Source: an uncultured Collinsella sp.
GTDB taxonomy: Bacteria; Actinomycetota; Coriobacteriia; Coriobacteriales; Coriobacteriaceae
Direction: 5' to 3'
Assembly (NCBI GenBank): GCA_902490305.1
Contig: CABUDI010000019.1
Coordinates: forward strand, 1-34,967
Length of the DNA: 34,967 nucleotides
The notes under the pieces are model-generated. The model was not told the origin of the DNA. It made no database searches and saw only the letters and a list, made by a program, of their open reading frames with translations. The position numbers and the translations under genes were made by a program. Positions 22,019 through 31,279 of the stretch are shown here, piece by piece. Each line of letters begins with the position of its first letter. The stretch's first letter is position 1.

Positions 22019-24898
22019 TTATTGAGCATCAAGTTGAGCCTGACGCTCCCGGTCACGCCTGAGCAACGGCGCCAAAAACTTGCCCGTATAACTCTGCGGA
22101 CAGTCCGCAACCTGCTCCGGTGTGCCCGAAACCACAACGGTTCCGCCGCCGTTACCGCCCTCGGGACCCATATCGATCAGACGATCGGCAACCTTGATGA
22201 CATCAAGGTTGTGCTCAATCACCAGCACCGTGTTGCCCGCATCGACCAAGCGCTGCAGCACATCGAGCAGCTGGCGGACGTCCTCAAAATGAAGGCCGGT
22301 CGTCGGCTCGTCCAAAATATAGAACGTCTTGCCCGTCTGGCGTCGATGAAGCTCCTTGGCGAGCTTCACACGCTGCGCCTCGCCGCCCGAGAGCGTCGTG
22401 GCGGGCTGGCCCAGGCTCACGTAGCCCAAGCCTACATCGTACAGCGTTTGGAGCTTGCGCTTAATCTGCGGGATATTCCCAAAGAAGGCCAGCGCCTCGG
22501 TGACACTCATTTCGAGCACGTCCGAGATGGTCTTGCCACGGTAGGTGACCTCGAGTGTCTCGCGGTTGTAGCGTTTACCGCCGCAAACTTCGCAGGGAAC
22601 GTAGATATCGGGAAGGAAGTGCATCTCGATCTTGATCTGCCCGTCGCCCTTGCACGCCTCACAGCGCCCGCCACTCACATTAAAGGAGAAACGACCCGGC
22701 GAGTAGCCGCGCGCCTTCGACTCCGGCGTACTCGCAAACAGCGCGCGAAGATCATCCCACAGGCCGATATAGGTAGCAGGGTTGGAACGCGGCGTGCGGC
22801 CAATCGGCGACTGGTCGATATCGATAACCTTATCGATACACTCGATGCCCTCGATTTTCTTATATGGACCCACAGGGCGCGTCGAACGGTGAATGGCATT
22901 CGTAAGGGCAGGCGCAATGGTATCGGTAACCAGGGAGCTCTTGCCCGATCCTGACACGCCGGTAACAACCGTAAGCGTACCAAACTCGATCTTGGCAGTA
23001 ACGTTTTTGAGGTTGTTGGCTCGAGCGCCCGTAATTTTAAGGCAGCCGCGACCGGGCTTGCGCCGTTCATCAGGCACCCGGATCATTCGTTTGCCGGTCA
23101 GATAAGCGCCCGTCATCGACTCAGGACACGCCATGATATCGGCAGGCGTTCCCGCCGCGACTACGTGTCCGCCGTTGACGCCGGCGCCGGGGCCCATGTC
23201 GATCACATAGTCGGCGGCACGGATTGTATCCTCGTCGTGTTCGACGACGATAACGGTATTGCCGATATCGCGCAGGCGCTCAAGCGTCTTGATCAGGCGC
23301 TCGTTATCGCGCTGATGAAGACCGATCGAGGGCTCGTCCAGAATATAGAGCACGCCCATGAGACCCGCGCCGATCTGCGTTGCCAGTCGAATACGCTGGG
23401 CCTCGCCACCAGAAAGCGTCGCCGAGGCACGATCGAGGGTCAGATAGTCGAGTCCGACATCGACCAGAAAGCGCAGGCGCTCCAGGATTTCCTTAACGAT
23501 GCGCCCGCCGATAAATTGTTGGCGCTCGGTAAGCTCCAAGCCCTCAAAAAACTCGAGCGACTCGCGGCACGATAGGCAGCAGACCTCGTAAATGGACTTA
23601 CCGCCTACGGTAACGGCGAGCATCTCGGGGCGCAGACGAGCACCATGGCAACTCGAGCACGGCTCCTCGCGGATGTACTTCTCCAAGCGCGCCTTGGTGT
23701 TCTCATTCGTCGTCTCGGTATAGCGCTCGTACAGGATATTGCGCACGCCCGAGAACTTGGTGTCCCACTGGCTGCGGCGCCCATCGAGCTTTTGATAGTC
23801 GACCGAAATCTTCTGGTCGCCCATGCCGTCTAAAAACGCGCGACGCACCCGCGGAGGCAGATCCTCCCACGGCGTATCGACGCTCACCTTGAAGTGCTTA
23901 CAAACCGCAGCGAAAATCTGCGGATAGTAGTTAGAGTTGCCAAACAGGCTGCCAAAGACCCCGTCGGCGATCGACTTCGAGGGGTCTTCGATTAGGGCCT
24001 CGGCATCGACCGTCTTCTTAAAACCCAGGCCATCGCACTCGGGGCACGCGCCATAGGGCGCGTTGAACGAGAAATCGCGCGGCTGCAGGTCATCGATGGA
24101 GTGTCCATGCTCCGGGCACGCTAACGCCAGCGAATACTCCAGCAACTCGCCTTCGGTCCCCTCGGGAGCGTCGCGGTCGGGCAGCAAGTATACGTTCACA
24201 TTGCCGTGCGCCAGCGCAGTCGCCTGCTCAACAGACTCGGCGATACGGCCAAGAGAGTTCTCACGGATCACGATGCGATCGACCACGACCTCGATATCGT
24301 GCTTGAACTTCTTGTCCAGATCGATCGGATCGTCGAGCGAGCGCACTTCACCGTCGACACGCACGCGGCTAAAGCCCTCGGCGCGAAGGTCCTCAAACAG
24401 TTTGGTGTACTCGCCTTTTCGCCCGCGCACCACCGGTGCCAGCACAAACGCGCGGCGGCCCTCCCCCGCCGCCAAGACCTTGTCGGCAACCTGGTCGGTC
24501 GTCTGGCGCTCAATGACGCGGCCGCATTCGGGACAGTGCGGGGTGCCCACACGGGCGAACAGCAGGCGCAGATAGTCATAAATCTCGGTTACGGTGCCAA
24601 CCGTCGAGCGAGGGTTTTTAGACGTCGTCTTTTGGTCGATCGACACCGCCGGCGAAAGGCCGTCGATTGAATCCAAGTCGGGTTTGTCCATCTGGCCCAA
24701 GAACTGGCGCGCATAGCTCGAAAGACTCTCGACGTATCGACGCTGGCCCTCGGCATAGATAGTGTCAAATGCCAGCGAACTCTTGCCCGAGCCAGAAAGA
24801 CCGGTAATGACCACGAGTTGGTCACGCGGAATGGAAACATCGATATCACGGAGGTTGTGCTCACGAGCGCCGCGAATAACGATAGAAGAATCAGACAT
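22019..24898 (-). CDS. uvrA: UvrA, excinuclease ABC subunit A
   Basis: Damage-recognition ATPase of nucleotide excision repair, 959 residues, the usual length. It has two ABC modules: the first Walker A is GLSGSGKSSLAFDTIYAEGQRRYVESLS and the second is GVSGSGKSSLVTDTI. Zinc modules are seen as CPECGRVIE, CPEHGHS...CPECDGLG, and CEACKGDGQIKIEMHFLPD...CEVCGGKRY. Signatures are LSGGEAQRIRLA and LSGGEAQRVKLA, with LDEPSIGLHQ and LDEPTTGLHF. The ATG (MSDSSIVIRGAREHNL) has AAGGAG upstream; a longer frame runs into the promoter region. It is probably monocistronic, with a LexA-box-like site 62-75 bases before the start. Confidence 0.97.
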   Translation of the reverse strand: MSDSSIVIRGAREHNLRDIDVSIPRDQLVVITGLSGSGKSSLAFDTIYAEGQRRYVESLSSYARQFLGQMDKPDLDSIDGLSPAVSIDQKTTSKNPRSTVGTVTEIYDYLRLLFARVGTPHCPECGRVIERQTTDQVADKVLAAGEGRRAFVLAPVVRGRKGEYTKLFEDLRAEGFSRVRVDGEVRSLDDPIDLDKKFKHDIEVVVDRIVIRENSLGRIAESVEQATALAHGNVNVYLLPDRDAPEGTEGELLEYSLALACPEHGHSIDDLQPRDFSFNAPYGACPECDGLGFKKTVDAEALIEDPSKSIADGVFGSLFGNSNYYPQIFAAVCKHFKVSVDTPWEDLPPRVRRAFLDGMGDQKISVDYQKLDGRRSQWDTKFSGVRNILYERYTETTNENTKARLEKYIREEPCSSCHGARLRPEMLAVTVGGKSIYEVCCLSCRESLEFFEGLELTERQQFIGGRIVKEILERLRFLVDVGLDYLTLDRASATLSGGEAQRIRLATQIGAGLMGVLYILDEPSIGLHQRDNERLIKTLERLRDIGNTVIVVEHDEDTIRAADYVIDMGPGAGVNGGHVVAAGTPADIMACPESMTGAYLTGKRMIRVPDERRKPGRGCLKITGARANNLKNVTAKIEFGTLTVVTGVSGSGKSSLVTDTIAPALTNAIHRSTRPVGPYKKIEGIECIDKVIDIDQSPIGRTPRSNPATYIGLWDDLRALFASTPESKARGYSPGRFSFNVSGGRCEACKGDGQIKIEMHFLPDIYVPCEVCGGKRYNRETLEVTYRGKTISDVLEMSVTEALAFFGNIPQIKRKLQTLYDVGLGYVSLGQPATTLSGGEAQRVKLAKELHRRQTGKTFYILDEPTTGLHFEDVRQLLDVLQRLVDAGNTVLVIEHNLDVIKVADRLIDMGPEGGNGGGTVVVSGTPEQVADCPQSYTGKFLAPLLRRDRERQAQLDAQ

Positions 24899-24959
24899 GG
24901 AAGCTCCTTGCCTCCTATTGCATCGAATCATACTGTCGATGAGTTTAGCGCACTCGACG

Positions 24960-24973
24960 CGCACAGATGTTCG
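24960..24973 (-). promoter_or_regulatory. LexA (SOS) box candidate upstream of uvrA
   Basis: On the minus strand it reads CGAACATCTGTGCG. Compared with the Gram-positive LexA consensus CGAAC-N4-GTTCG it matches 9 of 10 specified bases. It lies in the uvrA-ltaS divergent gap, 62-75 bases before the uvrA start. SOS control of uvrA is common in this type of bacteria. Confidence 0.55.
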
Positions 24974-25091
24974 TAATACAAGATTCGCAGACCTTTAGCT
25001 TTGCGTATCGGGCGCTTTGTTTCTCGAAATGCCGTGGAAAGGTTACAGTAATCTAATACTGAACTTAATTTGCCGTAACAGAGGAACGTCC

Positions 25092-27245
25092 ATGACCGAA
25101 GATATCCCCCTTGAAATCACTTCGAGCGACATGGCCAATCTGCCCATATTCATCGCCGTCCTTATCGTGGCCATCGTCGTGGTGCGTGTATATTTTTCAA
25201 TCAAACACAATGAAAAGCCGCCCATTGCCCGCGTCTTTTGGTGCGCGACGCTCCTCATCCCGCTCGGCATGGTAGCTGCATGGATTACGAATCAATTGCT
25301 CGTAAATGAGGACAATTCCCTATGGGTCCTTTCTTATTCGGCGCTCGGTGCTACCGCCGTCATACTTCTTGTCGAGCCCTTGGTTTCGGGACTTATCGAC
25401 CAAACCGATCTTGCGACGGGAACGGTTGCCTGTATTTGCCGTGACATCCTTGTCATCGCCGCTGTTTCAGCGCTCTCGTTCGTTTCACTCGAAATTGCCT
25501 GTAACGAAACGTTCTATCGCATTCCCGCCAACTCATTCGGGTTTTCCGTCGGGCTGCTCGCGACGGTTCTGCTCTCCCTTTATTTGCTGGGACAGCGTCA
25601 TGGAGGCGTCATGGCCCTCGTGCCCGTCGCCTGTTGCATCCTTGGCATTGCCGAGCACTTCGTCATAACGTTTAAAGGCGAGGCCATCCTGCCAAGCGAT
25701 ATCTTGGCCCTTGGCACCGCAATGGAAGTGAGCGAGGGATACGAGTTTACCTTTACCGCCGGAATCGTAACCTCTCTAGCCCTGCTGGAGATTTCCCTAG
25801 GGCTTCTTTCGCTTATCCGACCGAGAAAGCTCCGTACGCCCACCCATGTCTTCCCCGCAATCGCCGCTAACCTCTGCGCTTTTCTGCTAGTGACCGTTAT
25901 GGGGCTCTCGGGCTTTTCCAGCATCGACTTGGAGCAGGCGCTGAATTTTGGATTTGACCGTTGGCAGCCCATCACCACGTATGCGTCTCAGGGTTTTATC
26001 ACTTCGTTCACCGAAATGGTCAACGAGTTGCCCATTGAGAAGCCCGAAGACTATACGCCCGATGAGGCGCAGAGCATCGAGCAGAAGCTCGCCGCCACCT
26101 ACGACAGCACGTATGGCTCGAGCGAGCAGCGCGCGGCGGCCGTTGCCCAGTTCAATGAAATCAAGCCGACGATTGTTGCCGTCATGAATGAGAGTTTTAG
26201 CGACCTTTCGTGCTTTGAGCAGCTCCAGGCGGCCGGGTACACCGGCCCCGCATTCTACAACTCGCTTCCCGACACACTTGTTCGCGGCACCATGCTCGCT
26301 TCGGTCGCCGGTGGCGGAACGGCGAACTCCGAATTCGAATTTTTGACCGGAGCGACAACGGCCTTTGTCGGATTAGGCAAAATCCCCTATCAGCTATATC
26401 AGATGAATGGCGTCAACAGCCTGGCAAAGGACCTTAAGGAGCTTGGGTATACCGCTACCGCTATGCACCCGCAAAACCCCGTCAACTACCATCGAGATAA
26501 AATCTATCAGCAGCTGGGCTTTGGAGACTTTCTTTCAATCGGCGATTTCGAAGGTGCGCCCTGTTACCATGCCGGCGTATGCGACTACGCCACCTACGAC
26601 AAGATACTCGACCTGCTTAGAACCGACGAAGCCCCGCAGTTCATCTTTGACGTCACGATGCAAAATCACGGCGGCTACGACTATGGCACCGTTCCCGCCG
26701 AAGAGCTGACAAACTATTGGGTCGAGGGAGCCAGTGAGGGTGCCAACAGCGCGCTCAACACCTATCTCACCTGCATCAACGCATCCGACCGGGACCTCGA
26801 GTACTTTATCAACGAGCTCCGCAATATCGGCAGACCGGTTGTTCTTGTCTTTTTTGGCGACCATCAGCCGAGCGCCGCAACGACTCTCAACGACGAGCTG
26901 TACCCTCAGGAAGATACGGCAAGCCACGCTTTCCGTATCTATCAGTCGACATATTTTGTCTGGGCTAACTATGAAATCGCCGGCAATACCGAGCTCAACG
27001 TCTACGACACCGTCGGGGCAAACGAGATTGCAGCCATTACCCTTAATAAGATCGGCGCCCCGCTCACCGACTATCAAAAGGCTCTGCTTGCAACAAGGTC
27101 AGATGTGCCCACCATCAATGTCGCCGGCTACCTTGGTGCCGACGGGCTGCGCTACGACTTGGAATCTGAAGATAGCCCATACGCCTCGACGATCGACAAG
27201 CTGCAGCGCATGCAATACCTCGAGTTCGCCAGCAAAGTTCAGTAA
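25092..27245 (+). CDS. LtaS/MdoB-family membrane sulfatase-fold phosphoglycerol transferase
   Basis: A 717-residue membrane enzyme. The N-terminal half (to about residue 300) has six or seven hydrophobic helices, with the family loop EAILPSDILALGTAMEVSEGY. The extracellular sulfatase-type domain follows: metal ligand E in VMNESFSD, the catalytic Thr in GGGTANSEFEFLTG, a substrate loop with MHPQNPVNYHRDKIYQQLGF, MQNHGGYDYG and the metal motif FFGDHQPS. Such enzymes build lipoteichoic acid or transfer phosphoglycerol to glycans; the exact product here is unknown. The ATG of MTEDIPLEITS has AGAGGA upstream. It is a single gene, divergent from uvrA. Confidence 0.88.
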   Translation: MTEDIPLEITSSDMANLPIFIAVLIVAIVVVRVYFSIKHNEKPPIARVFWCATLLIPLGMVAAWITNQLLVNEDNSLWVLSYSALGATAVILLVEPLVSGLIDQTDLATGTVACICRDILVIAAVSALSFVSLEIACNETFYRIPANSFGFSVGLLATVLLSLYLLGQRHGGVMALVPVACCILGIAEHFVITFKGEAILPSDILALGTAMEVSEGYEFTFTAGIVTSLALLEISLGLLSLIRPRKLRTPTHVFPAIAANLCAFLLVTVMGLSGFSSIDLEQALNFGFDRWQPITTYASQGFITSFTEMVNELPIEKPEDYTPDEAQSIEQKLAATYDSTYGSSEQRAAAVAQFNEIKPTIVAVMNESFSDLSCFEQLQAAGYTGPAFYNSLPDTLVRGTMLASVAGGGTANSEFEFLTGATTAFVGLGKIPYQLYQMNGVNSLAKDLKELGYTATAMHPQNPVNYHRDKIYQQLGFGDFLSIGDFEGAPCYHAGVCDYATYDKILDLLRTDEAPQFIFDVTMQNHGGYDYGTVPAEELTNYWVEGASEGANSALNTYLTCINASDRDLEYFINELRNIGRPVVLVFFGDHQPSAATTLNDELYPQEDTASHAFRIYQSTYFVWANYEIAGNTELNVYDTVGANEIAAITLNKIGAPLTDYQKALLATRSDVPTINVAGYLGADGLRYDLESEDSPYASTIDKLQRMQYLEFASKVQ

Positions 27246-27329
27246 GCCCGCCCATTCGTTTGGACCCATCGTATTGCAAGCACGCTCGGCCCAAATGCAT
27301 CGCAAATGACTCCCGCTCGCAAACGAGGG

Positions 27330-27335
27330 TACAAT
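27330..27335 (+). promoter_or_regulatory. -10 element upstream of the mrp operon
   Basis: TACAAT, 56-61 bases before the mrp-like ATG; the -35 is weak (around TGACTC). Between it and the start is a very GC-rich dyad (GGGGCC/GGCCCC, 27355-27368) without a T-run. The gap 27246-27390 has no other feature, and no clear terminator for the LtaS-like gene. Confidence 0.35.
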
Positions 27336-27390
27336 GACGCTCGTGTCACACCACGGGGCCCCGGCCCCAACATATACAAAGGAGTCATAC

Positions 27391-28221
27391 ATGGGTTGCG
27401 AGCACGCACAGGCCGCCGGCGGACAAACGTCGCCGTCGCAATTTGAGGAGAACACGCTGTCCGAGGTCAAACGCGTCATCGCCGTGCTTTCCGGCAAGGG
27501 CGGTGTCGGCAAGTCGTTTGTCACCGGTGCCATCGCCACCGAGCTTGCCCGTCACGGCCACAAGGTCGGCGTCCTCGATGCCGACATCACCGGTCCCTCC
27601 ATCCCCAAGATGTTCGGTATGAGCGGACGCCACGTCCATGCCCTCGGCAACCTTATGCTGCCCGAAATCTCCGAGCACGGCGTCAAGGTCATGAGCTCCA
27701 ACCTGCTGCTCCAAAACGAGACCGACCCCGTCCTTTGGCGCGGTCCGGTCATCGCAGGCGCCATTAGGCAGTTCTGGAGCGAGACCTCGTGGGGCCCCAT
27801 CGACTACCTGCTGGTCGACATGCCTCCGGGAACAGGCGATGTCGCGCTCACCGTCTTCCAGTCGTTGCCCGTCGACGGCATCGTCATCGTCACGAGCCCG
27901 CAGGATCTGGTCTCGATGATCGTCGCCAAGGCGGTCAACATGGCCGAGAAGATGAACGTCCCCATTCTGGGCATTGTCGAGAACATGAGCTATATTGAGT
28001 GTCCCGACTGCGGCAAGAAGATCGAGGTCTTTGGCAAGAGCAAGCTCCCCGAGGTCGCAGAACGCTATAACCTCGACATCTTGGGCCAGCTTCCCATCAA
28101 TCCGGCACTCGCCGAGGCCTGCGATAAGGGCGAGGTCGAGACCGCACTGCCCGATGGCATGTTGCCCAAGGCAGTCTCTGCCGTCGAGGCTATTACCCCG
28201 CACGAGACCGACGAGGCCTAA
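27391..28221 (+). CDS. mrp: Mrp/ApbC/NBP35-family P-loop ATPase (Fe-S cluster carrier)
   Basis: Predicted cytosolic iron-sulfur cluster carrier, 276 residues. Walker A is the deviant VLSGKGGVGKS (about 31-41); then VGVLDADITGPSIPKMFG, LLVDMPPGTGDVALT, and the CxxC cluster-binding pair in ECPDCGKKIEVFG. The N-terminus MGCEHAQAAGG carries an extra Cys. The ATG follows AAAGGAG; upstream codons are leader sequence. It is first in a three-gene plus-strand operon: its TAA directly abuts the GTG of the next gene, a flavoprotein, suggesting coupled expression. Confidence 0.93.
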   Translation: MGCEHAQAAGGQTSPSQFEENTLSEVKRVIAVLSGKGGVGKSFVTGAIATELARHGHKVGVLDADITGPSIPKMFGMSGRHVHALGNLMLPEISEHGVKVMSSNLLLQNETDPVLWRGPVIAGAIRQFWSETSWGPIDYLLVDMPPGTGDVALTVFQSLPVDGIVIVTSPQDLVSMIVAKAVNMAEKMNVPILGIVENMSYIECPDCGKKIEVFGKSKLPEVAERYNLDILGQLPINPALAEACDKGEVETALPDGMLPKAVSAVEAITPHETDEA

Positions 28222-29493
28222 GTGAACACGAGCGCCTTCTATGACGTCCTGGTAATCGGCGGCGGGGCTTCAGGCCTCGCCGCCGCCATTACGGCTGCAC
28301 GTGCTGGCAAAAGCGTCTGCATCGTTGAGCGCGATGTCGCCTGCGGCCTTAAGCTCCTTGCGACCGGTAACGGCCGCTGCAACCTCTCCAACGAATCGAT
28401 TGATCCTCAGCGGTATAACCACCCCGCATTCGTCGAATCTGTCATGGGCCCCCAACCCGAACAAGAGCTTATGGGTTTCTTCTCCTCGCTGGGCATCATG
28501 ACAACCTCCGAGGAAGGCCGGCTATACCCGCGCTCCCTTCGCGCAGAATCGGTGCGCGACGCGCTTCTCAACGTTTGCGACCGCCTAGGTATCACCTTAA
28601 TCTGCGGAGCCAACGTTGCCCCGGCGCACAAAGCTTCCGAAGGCTGGACACTCCAAATAGACCGTCCAGCGCGGGCACTCAAGGCAAAAAAGCATGACGA
28701 CCGAAAATCGGAGCTCCGCTCGCTTCGGAAAGCGCTCGCCGATGTCCCTCGCAAGAACGAGGCCCTGGAGGCACATGCCGTAATTATCGCCACGGGTGGC
28801 AACCCCACCGGTATCGCCGATACGTTTAGCCTCCCCCTCACTTCGCTGCGCCCCATCCTCTGCCCCGTATCGGCAACGGTCGTCGGCGATCGGGCGGCAC
28901 TCAAGACGTTGGACGGTCTGCGCGTCCGCGCCCGCTTGACGCTCGCCCGCAATCATAATGAGCTCTGGCACGAAGACGGTGAAGTCCTGTTTCGAACCTT
29001 CGGGATCTCGGGCGTCGCTGTCTTCAACCTCTCCCGTCGTATCCAGCGCGGCGATACGATCCTGCTCGACGTTTTCCCCGACCTCTCCAAAGACGAGCTG
29101 CTCGATATGCTCAACCGGCGCGTTGAGCTGCTCGGCGGCTTTTCGCCCCGCGATCCCCGTTGGCTCGACGGCATGCTCGCCCCGCAACTCTCCCGCGTCG
29201 TCTGCACGGCGTTCGAGCAGTGCCATCCAGGCTCCAACGATGTCATCCACCTGGTCTCGATCCTCAAGCACTTTAAGTTGCTCGTTGAGGGAACAGCCGA
29301 GGAGCGCTCGGCACAGGTCACGCGTGGTGGCGTATCTGTCGAGAGTATCTCAACACCCAGTCTACGCGCGCGCAGCGTTGTCGACGCCCCGCTTTACGTC
29401 TGCGGCGAAGCGCTCGACATCGACGCCGATTGCGGAGGCTTTAACCTTGCGTGGGCATGGCTCTCGGGCATTCGCGCTGCAAGCAGCCTGTAG
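28222..29493 (+). CDS. HI0933/YhiN-family flavoprotein (BaiN-like NAD(P)/FAD-dependent oxidoreductase)
   Basis: A 423-residue flavoprotein. The FAD motif DVLVIGGGASGLAAAITAARAGKSVCIVER (9-38) is followed by the family hallmark LKLLATGNGRCNLSN, SEEGRLYPRS, a second FAD contact VIIATGGNPTG, and the C-terminal DIDADCGGFNLAWAWLSG. This family is widespread and mostly uncharacterised; one clostridial member (BaiN) reduces bile-acid intermediates. Physiological substrate here is unknown. The start is a GTG immediately after the mrp stop (MNTSAFYDVLVIGGG). It is followed by a hairpin and the larger flavoprotein gene. Confidence 0.9.
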   Translation: MNTSAFYDVLVIGGGASGLAAAITAARAGKSVCIVERDVACGLKLLATGNGRCNLSNESIDPQRYNHPAFVESVMGPQPEQELMGFFSSLGIMTTSEEGRLYPRSLRAESVRDALLNVCDRLGITLICGANVAPAHKASEGWTLQIDRPARALKAKKHDDRKSELRSLRKALADVPRKNEALEAHAVIIATGGNPTGIADTFSLPLTSLRPILCPVSATVVGDRAALKTLDGLRVRARLTLARNHNELWHEDGEVLFRTFGISGVAVFNLSRRIQRGDTILLDVFPDLSKDELLDMLNRRVELLGGFSPRDPRWLDGMLAPQLSRVVCTAFEQCHPGSNDVIHLVSILKHFKLLVEGTAEERSAQVTRGGVSVESISTPSLRARSVVDAPLYVCGEALDIDADCGGFNLAWAWLSGIRAASSL

Positions 29494-29503
29494 CCGCGCA
29501 GTC

Positions 29504-29509
29504 TATAAT
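29504..29509 (+). promoter_or_regulatory. Consensus TATAAT between the two flavoprotein genes
   Basis: A perfect -10 hexamer starting 11 bases after the stop of the first flavoprotein gene and 65-70 bases before the next ATG. No fitting -35 is visible at 16-18 bases. If real, the RNA would begin just before the hairpin at 29524. Confidence 0.3.
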
Positions 29510-29523
29510 CAAAAACGCATTCG

Positions 29524-29555
29524 GGCCGTCTGGGATACCGGACGGCCTCTTTCTT
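29524..29555 (+). terminator. Terminator or attenuator hairpin between the flavoprotein genes
   Basis: GGCCGTCTGG (29524-29533) pairs with CCGGACGGCC (29538-29547), one G-U pair, around a GATA loop, followed by TCTTTCTT. The next gene's AAGGAG ribosome-binding site lies just downstream. It ends part of the mrp-flavoprotein transcripts, or attenuates a short leader RNA from the TATAAT at 29504. Confidence 0.7.
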
Positions 29556-29573
29556 GCCTCTAAGGAGACCTCG

Positions 29574-31214
29574 ATGATTGAAATCACCCAAGTCAACGCG
29601 TCGCTCGATGAAGCCGGCGATGAAAATGCCTGCCTCATTGTTGGCAAGCGAGTCGCCAAGCGCGTCCTACGTTGCAAAGACTCCGAGATCAAGTCCATCG
29701 AGCTCCACCGCAAGTCAATCGACGCTCGCAAAAAACGAGACGTCCATTTTATCCTGAGCTTTCGTGTTGAGCTGACCAGTCCCCACCTCGAGCGAGAAGC
29801 GGTCGACAGCGTTTCCGAGCGTGACCGCTCGCGCGTACGCGCGATAAAAGACGATGGGTCTTCATTCCCCACCCCCGTCTCCGACGCACCTCAAGAACGC
29901 CCTGTCGTTGTCGGCGCCGGATGCGCTGGCCTTTTCGCCGCGCTAACGCTCGCCGAAGCAGGTCTTAAGCCCTTGCTCATCGAGCGCGGCGACCCGGCAT
30001 TTCGCCGCTCGCAGGCGATCGACCTCTTTCTAAAGGAGCGCATCCTCGACCCCGAGAGTAATATCCAGTTTGGTCTGGGCGGCGCGGGGACCTTCTCGGA
30101 CGGCAAGCTCAATACGGGAACAAAAAATCCCGCCCATCGCCTTATCCTCGAAACCTTCGTCGAGGCGGGTGCGCCCCGCGATATTCTGTGGGATGCCAAG
30201 CCGCACATTGGCTCCGACATCCTTCCCACGGTTGTCACCGCTATATCCCAGCGCATCGAGCAGCTCGGAGGTATCGTCCGTTATCGAACAAAGCTCGTCG
30301 ACATTCACATCGACGCGTCTGGCGCCATCACCGGTATTGATGTCCAATCGTCCCAAGACGCCGCTTACGAGCCAATCGAGACAAAGCACCTCATCCTCGC
30401 CTGCGGGCATTCTGCTCGCGATATTTTTGAGCTCCTTAAGGACCACAACGTGGCCCTCGCACAAAAGACCTTTGCCATGGGCGTTCGCATCGAGCATCCG
30501 CAGCGCGACATCGACCGAGCCCAATATGGAGCCTTGGCGGGACATCCTGCCCTCGGAGCAGCCCCCTACAAGCTCGTCGCCCATCTTCCCAACGGCCGCA
30601 GCGTGTTCTCGTTTTGCATGTGCCCCGGCGGGCAGGTTGTCGCCGCCTCTTCCGAGCAGGGCCACCTGTGCGTCAACGGCGCCAGCCTCAATGCCCGCGA
30701 CGGACGCAACGCAAACGCCGCCCTGCTCGTTAACGTCACGCCTGAGGACCTTCCCAACGATGACCCGCTCGCCGGCATCGAGCTCCAGCGCGCCTGCGAG
30801 GCGGCCGCCTATCGCCTAGGCGGTTCCAACTGGAACGCACCGGCACAACTCGTCGGAGATTTCCTCGCAGGACGCGCCAGCAAGGCGCCCGGAAAGGTAA
30901 AGCCCACCTATCCGCTCGGTGTGACCTGGACGGCAATTGACGAAGCCCTGCCGCAGCATATCGTCGAGTCGCTCCGCCTGGGACTTCCCCTACTCGGAAA
31001 AAAGCTACGAGGCTACGACCGCCCCGATGCCGTTCTTACCGGCGTGGAGACTCGTTCGAGCTCACCTGCCACTGTCACCCGAGACCGAACGTGCCATGCC
31101 GTGTCGACCCCGGGCCTCTACCCTTGTGGTGAGGGAGCTGGATATGCTGGCGGCATCATGAGCGCGGCCACCGACGGCATCCGTTGTGCCGAAGCCCTGA
31201 TTGCAGACCTCTAA
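29574..31214 (+). CDS. FAD-dependent dehydrogenase (COG2509-like)
   Basis: A 546-residue protein. The N-terminal ~90 residues are a basic leader domain typical of this family (MIEITQVNASLDEAG...KRDVHFILSFRVEL). A Rossmann FAD domain follows (VVVGAGCAGLFAALTLAEAGLKPLLIERG), then the signature FGLGGAGTFSDGKLNTGTKNP, LILACGHSARDIF, RIEHPQ, and the C-terminal YPCGEGAGYAGGIMSAATDG. It resembles NAD(FAD)-utilising dehydrogenases; substrate unknown. The ATG with AAGGAG 7 bases upstream is clear. Last gene of the plus-strand operon, ending at a convergent terminator. Confidence 0.9.
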   Translation: MIEITQVNASLDEAGDENACLIVGKRVAKRVLRCKDSEIKSIELHRKSIDARKKRDVHFILSFRVELTSPHLEREAVDSVSERDRSRVRAIKDDGSSFPTPVSDAPQERPVVVGAGCAGLFAALTLAEAGLKPLLIERGDPAFRRSQAIDLFLKERILDPESNIQFGLGGAGTFSDGKLNTGTKNPAHRLILETFVEAGAPRDILWDAKPHIGSDILPTVVTAISQRIEQLGGIVRYRTKLVDIHIDASGAITGIDVQSSQDAAYEPIETKHLILACGHSARDIFELLKDHNVALAQKTFAMGVRIEHPQRDIDRAQYGALAGHPALGAAPYKLVAHLPNGRSVFSFCMCPGGQVVAASSEQGHLCVNGASLNARDGRNANAALLVNVTPEDLPNDDPLAGIELQRACEAAAYRLGGSNWNAPAQLVGDFLAGRASKAPGKVKPTYPLGVTWTAIDEALPQHIVESLRLGLPLLGKKLRGYDRPDAVLTGVETRSSSPATVTRDRTCHAVSTPGLYPCGEGAGYAGGIMSAATDGIRCAEALIADL

Positions 31215-31240
31215 CGCACGAATTCCAGTGCGCAAAAGAC

Positions 31241-31276
31241 ACAGGCCCCGAGCTCCACAGGGAACTCGGGGCCTGT
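31241..31276. terminator. Bidirectional terminator between convergent genes
   Basis: ACAGGCCCCGAG (31241-31252) pairs perfectly with CTCGGGGCCTGT (31265-31276). On the minus strand it is followed by GTCTTTTGC, on the plus strand by TCGCTATTTCTT. It serves uvrB (stop at 31280, minus) and the FAD-dehydrogenase gene (stop at 31214, plus). Confidence 0.85.
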
Positions 31277-31279
31277 TCG

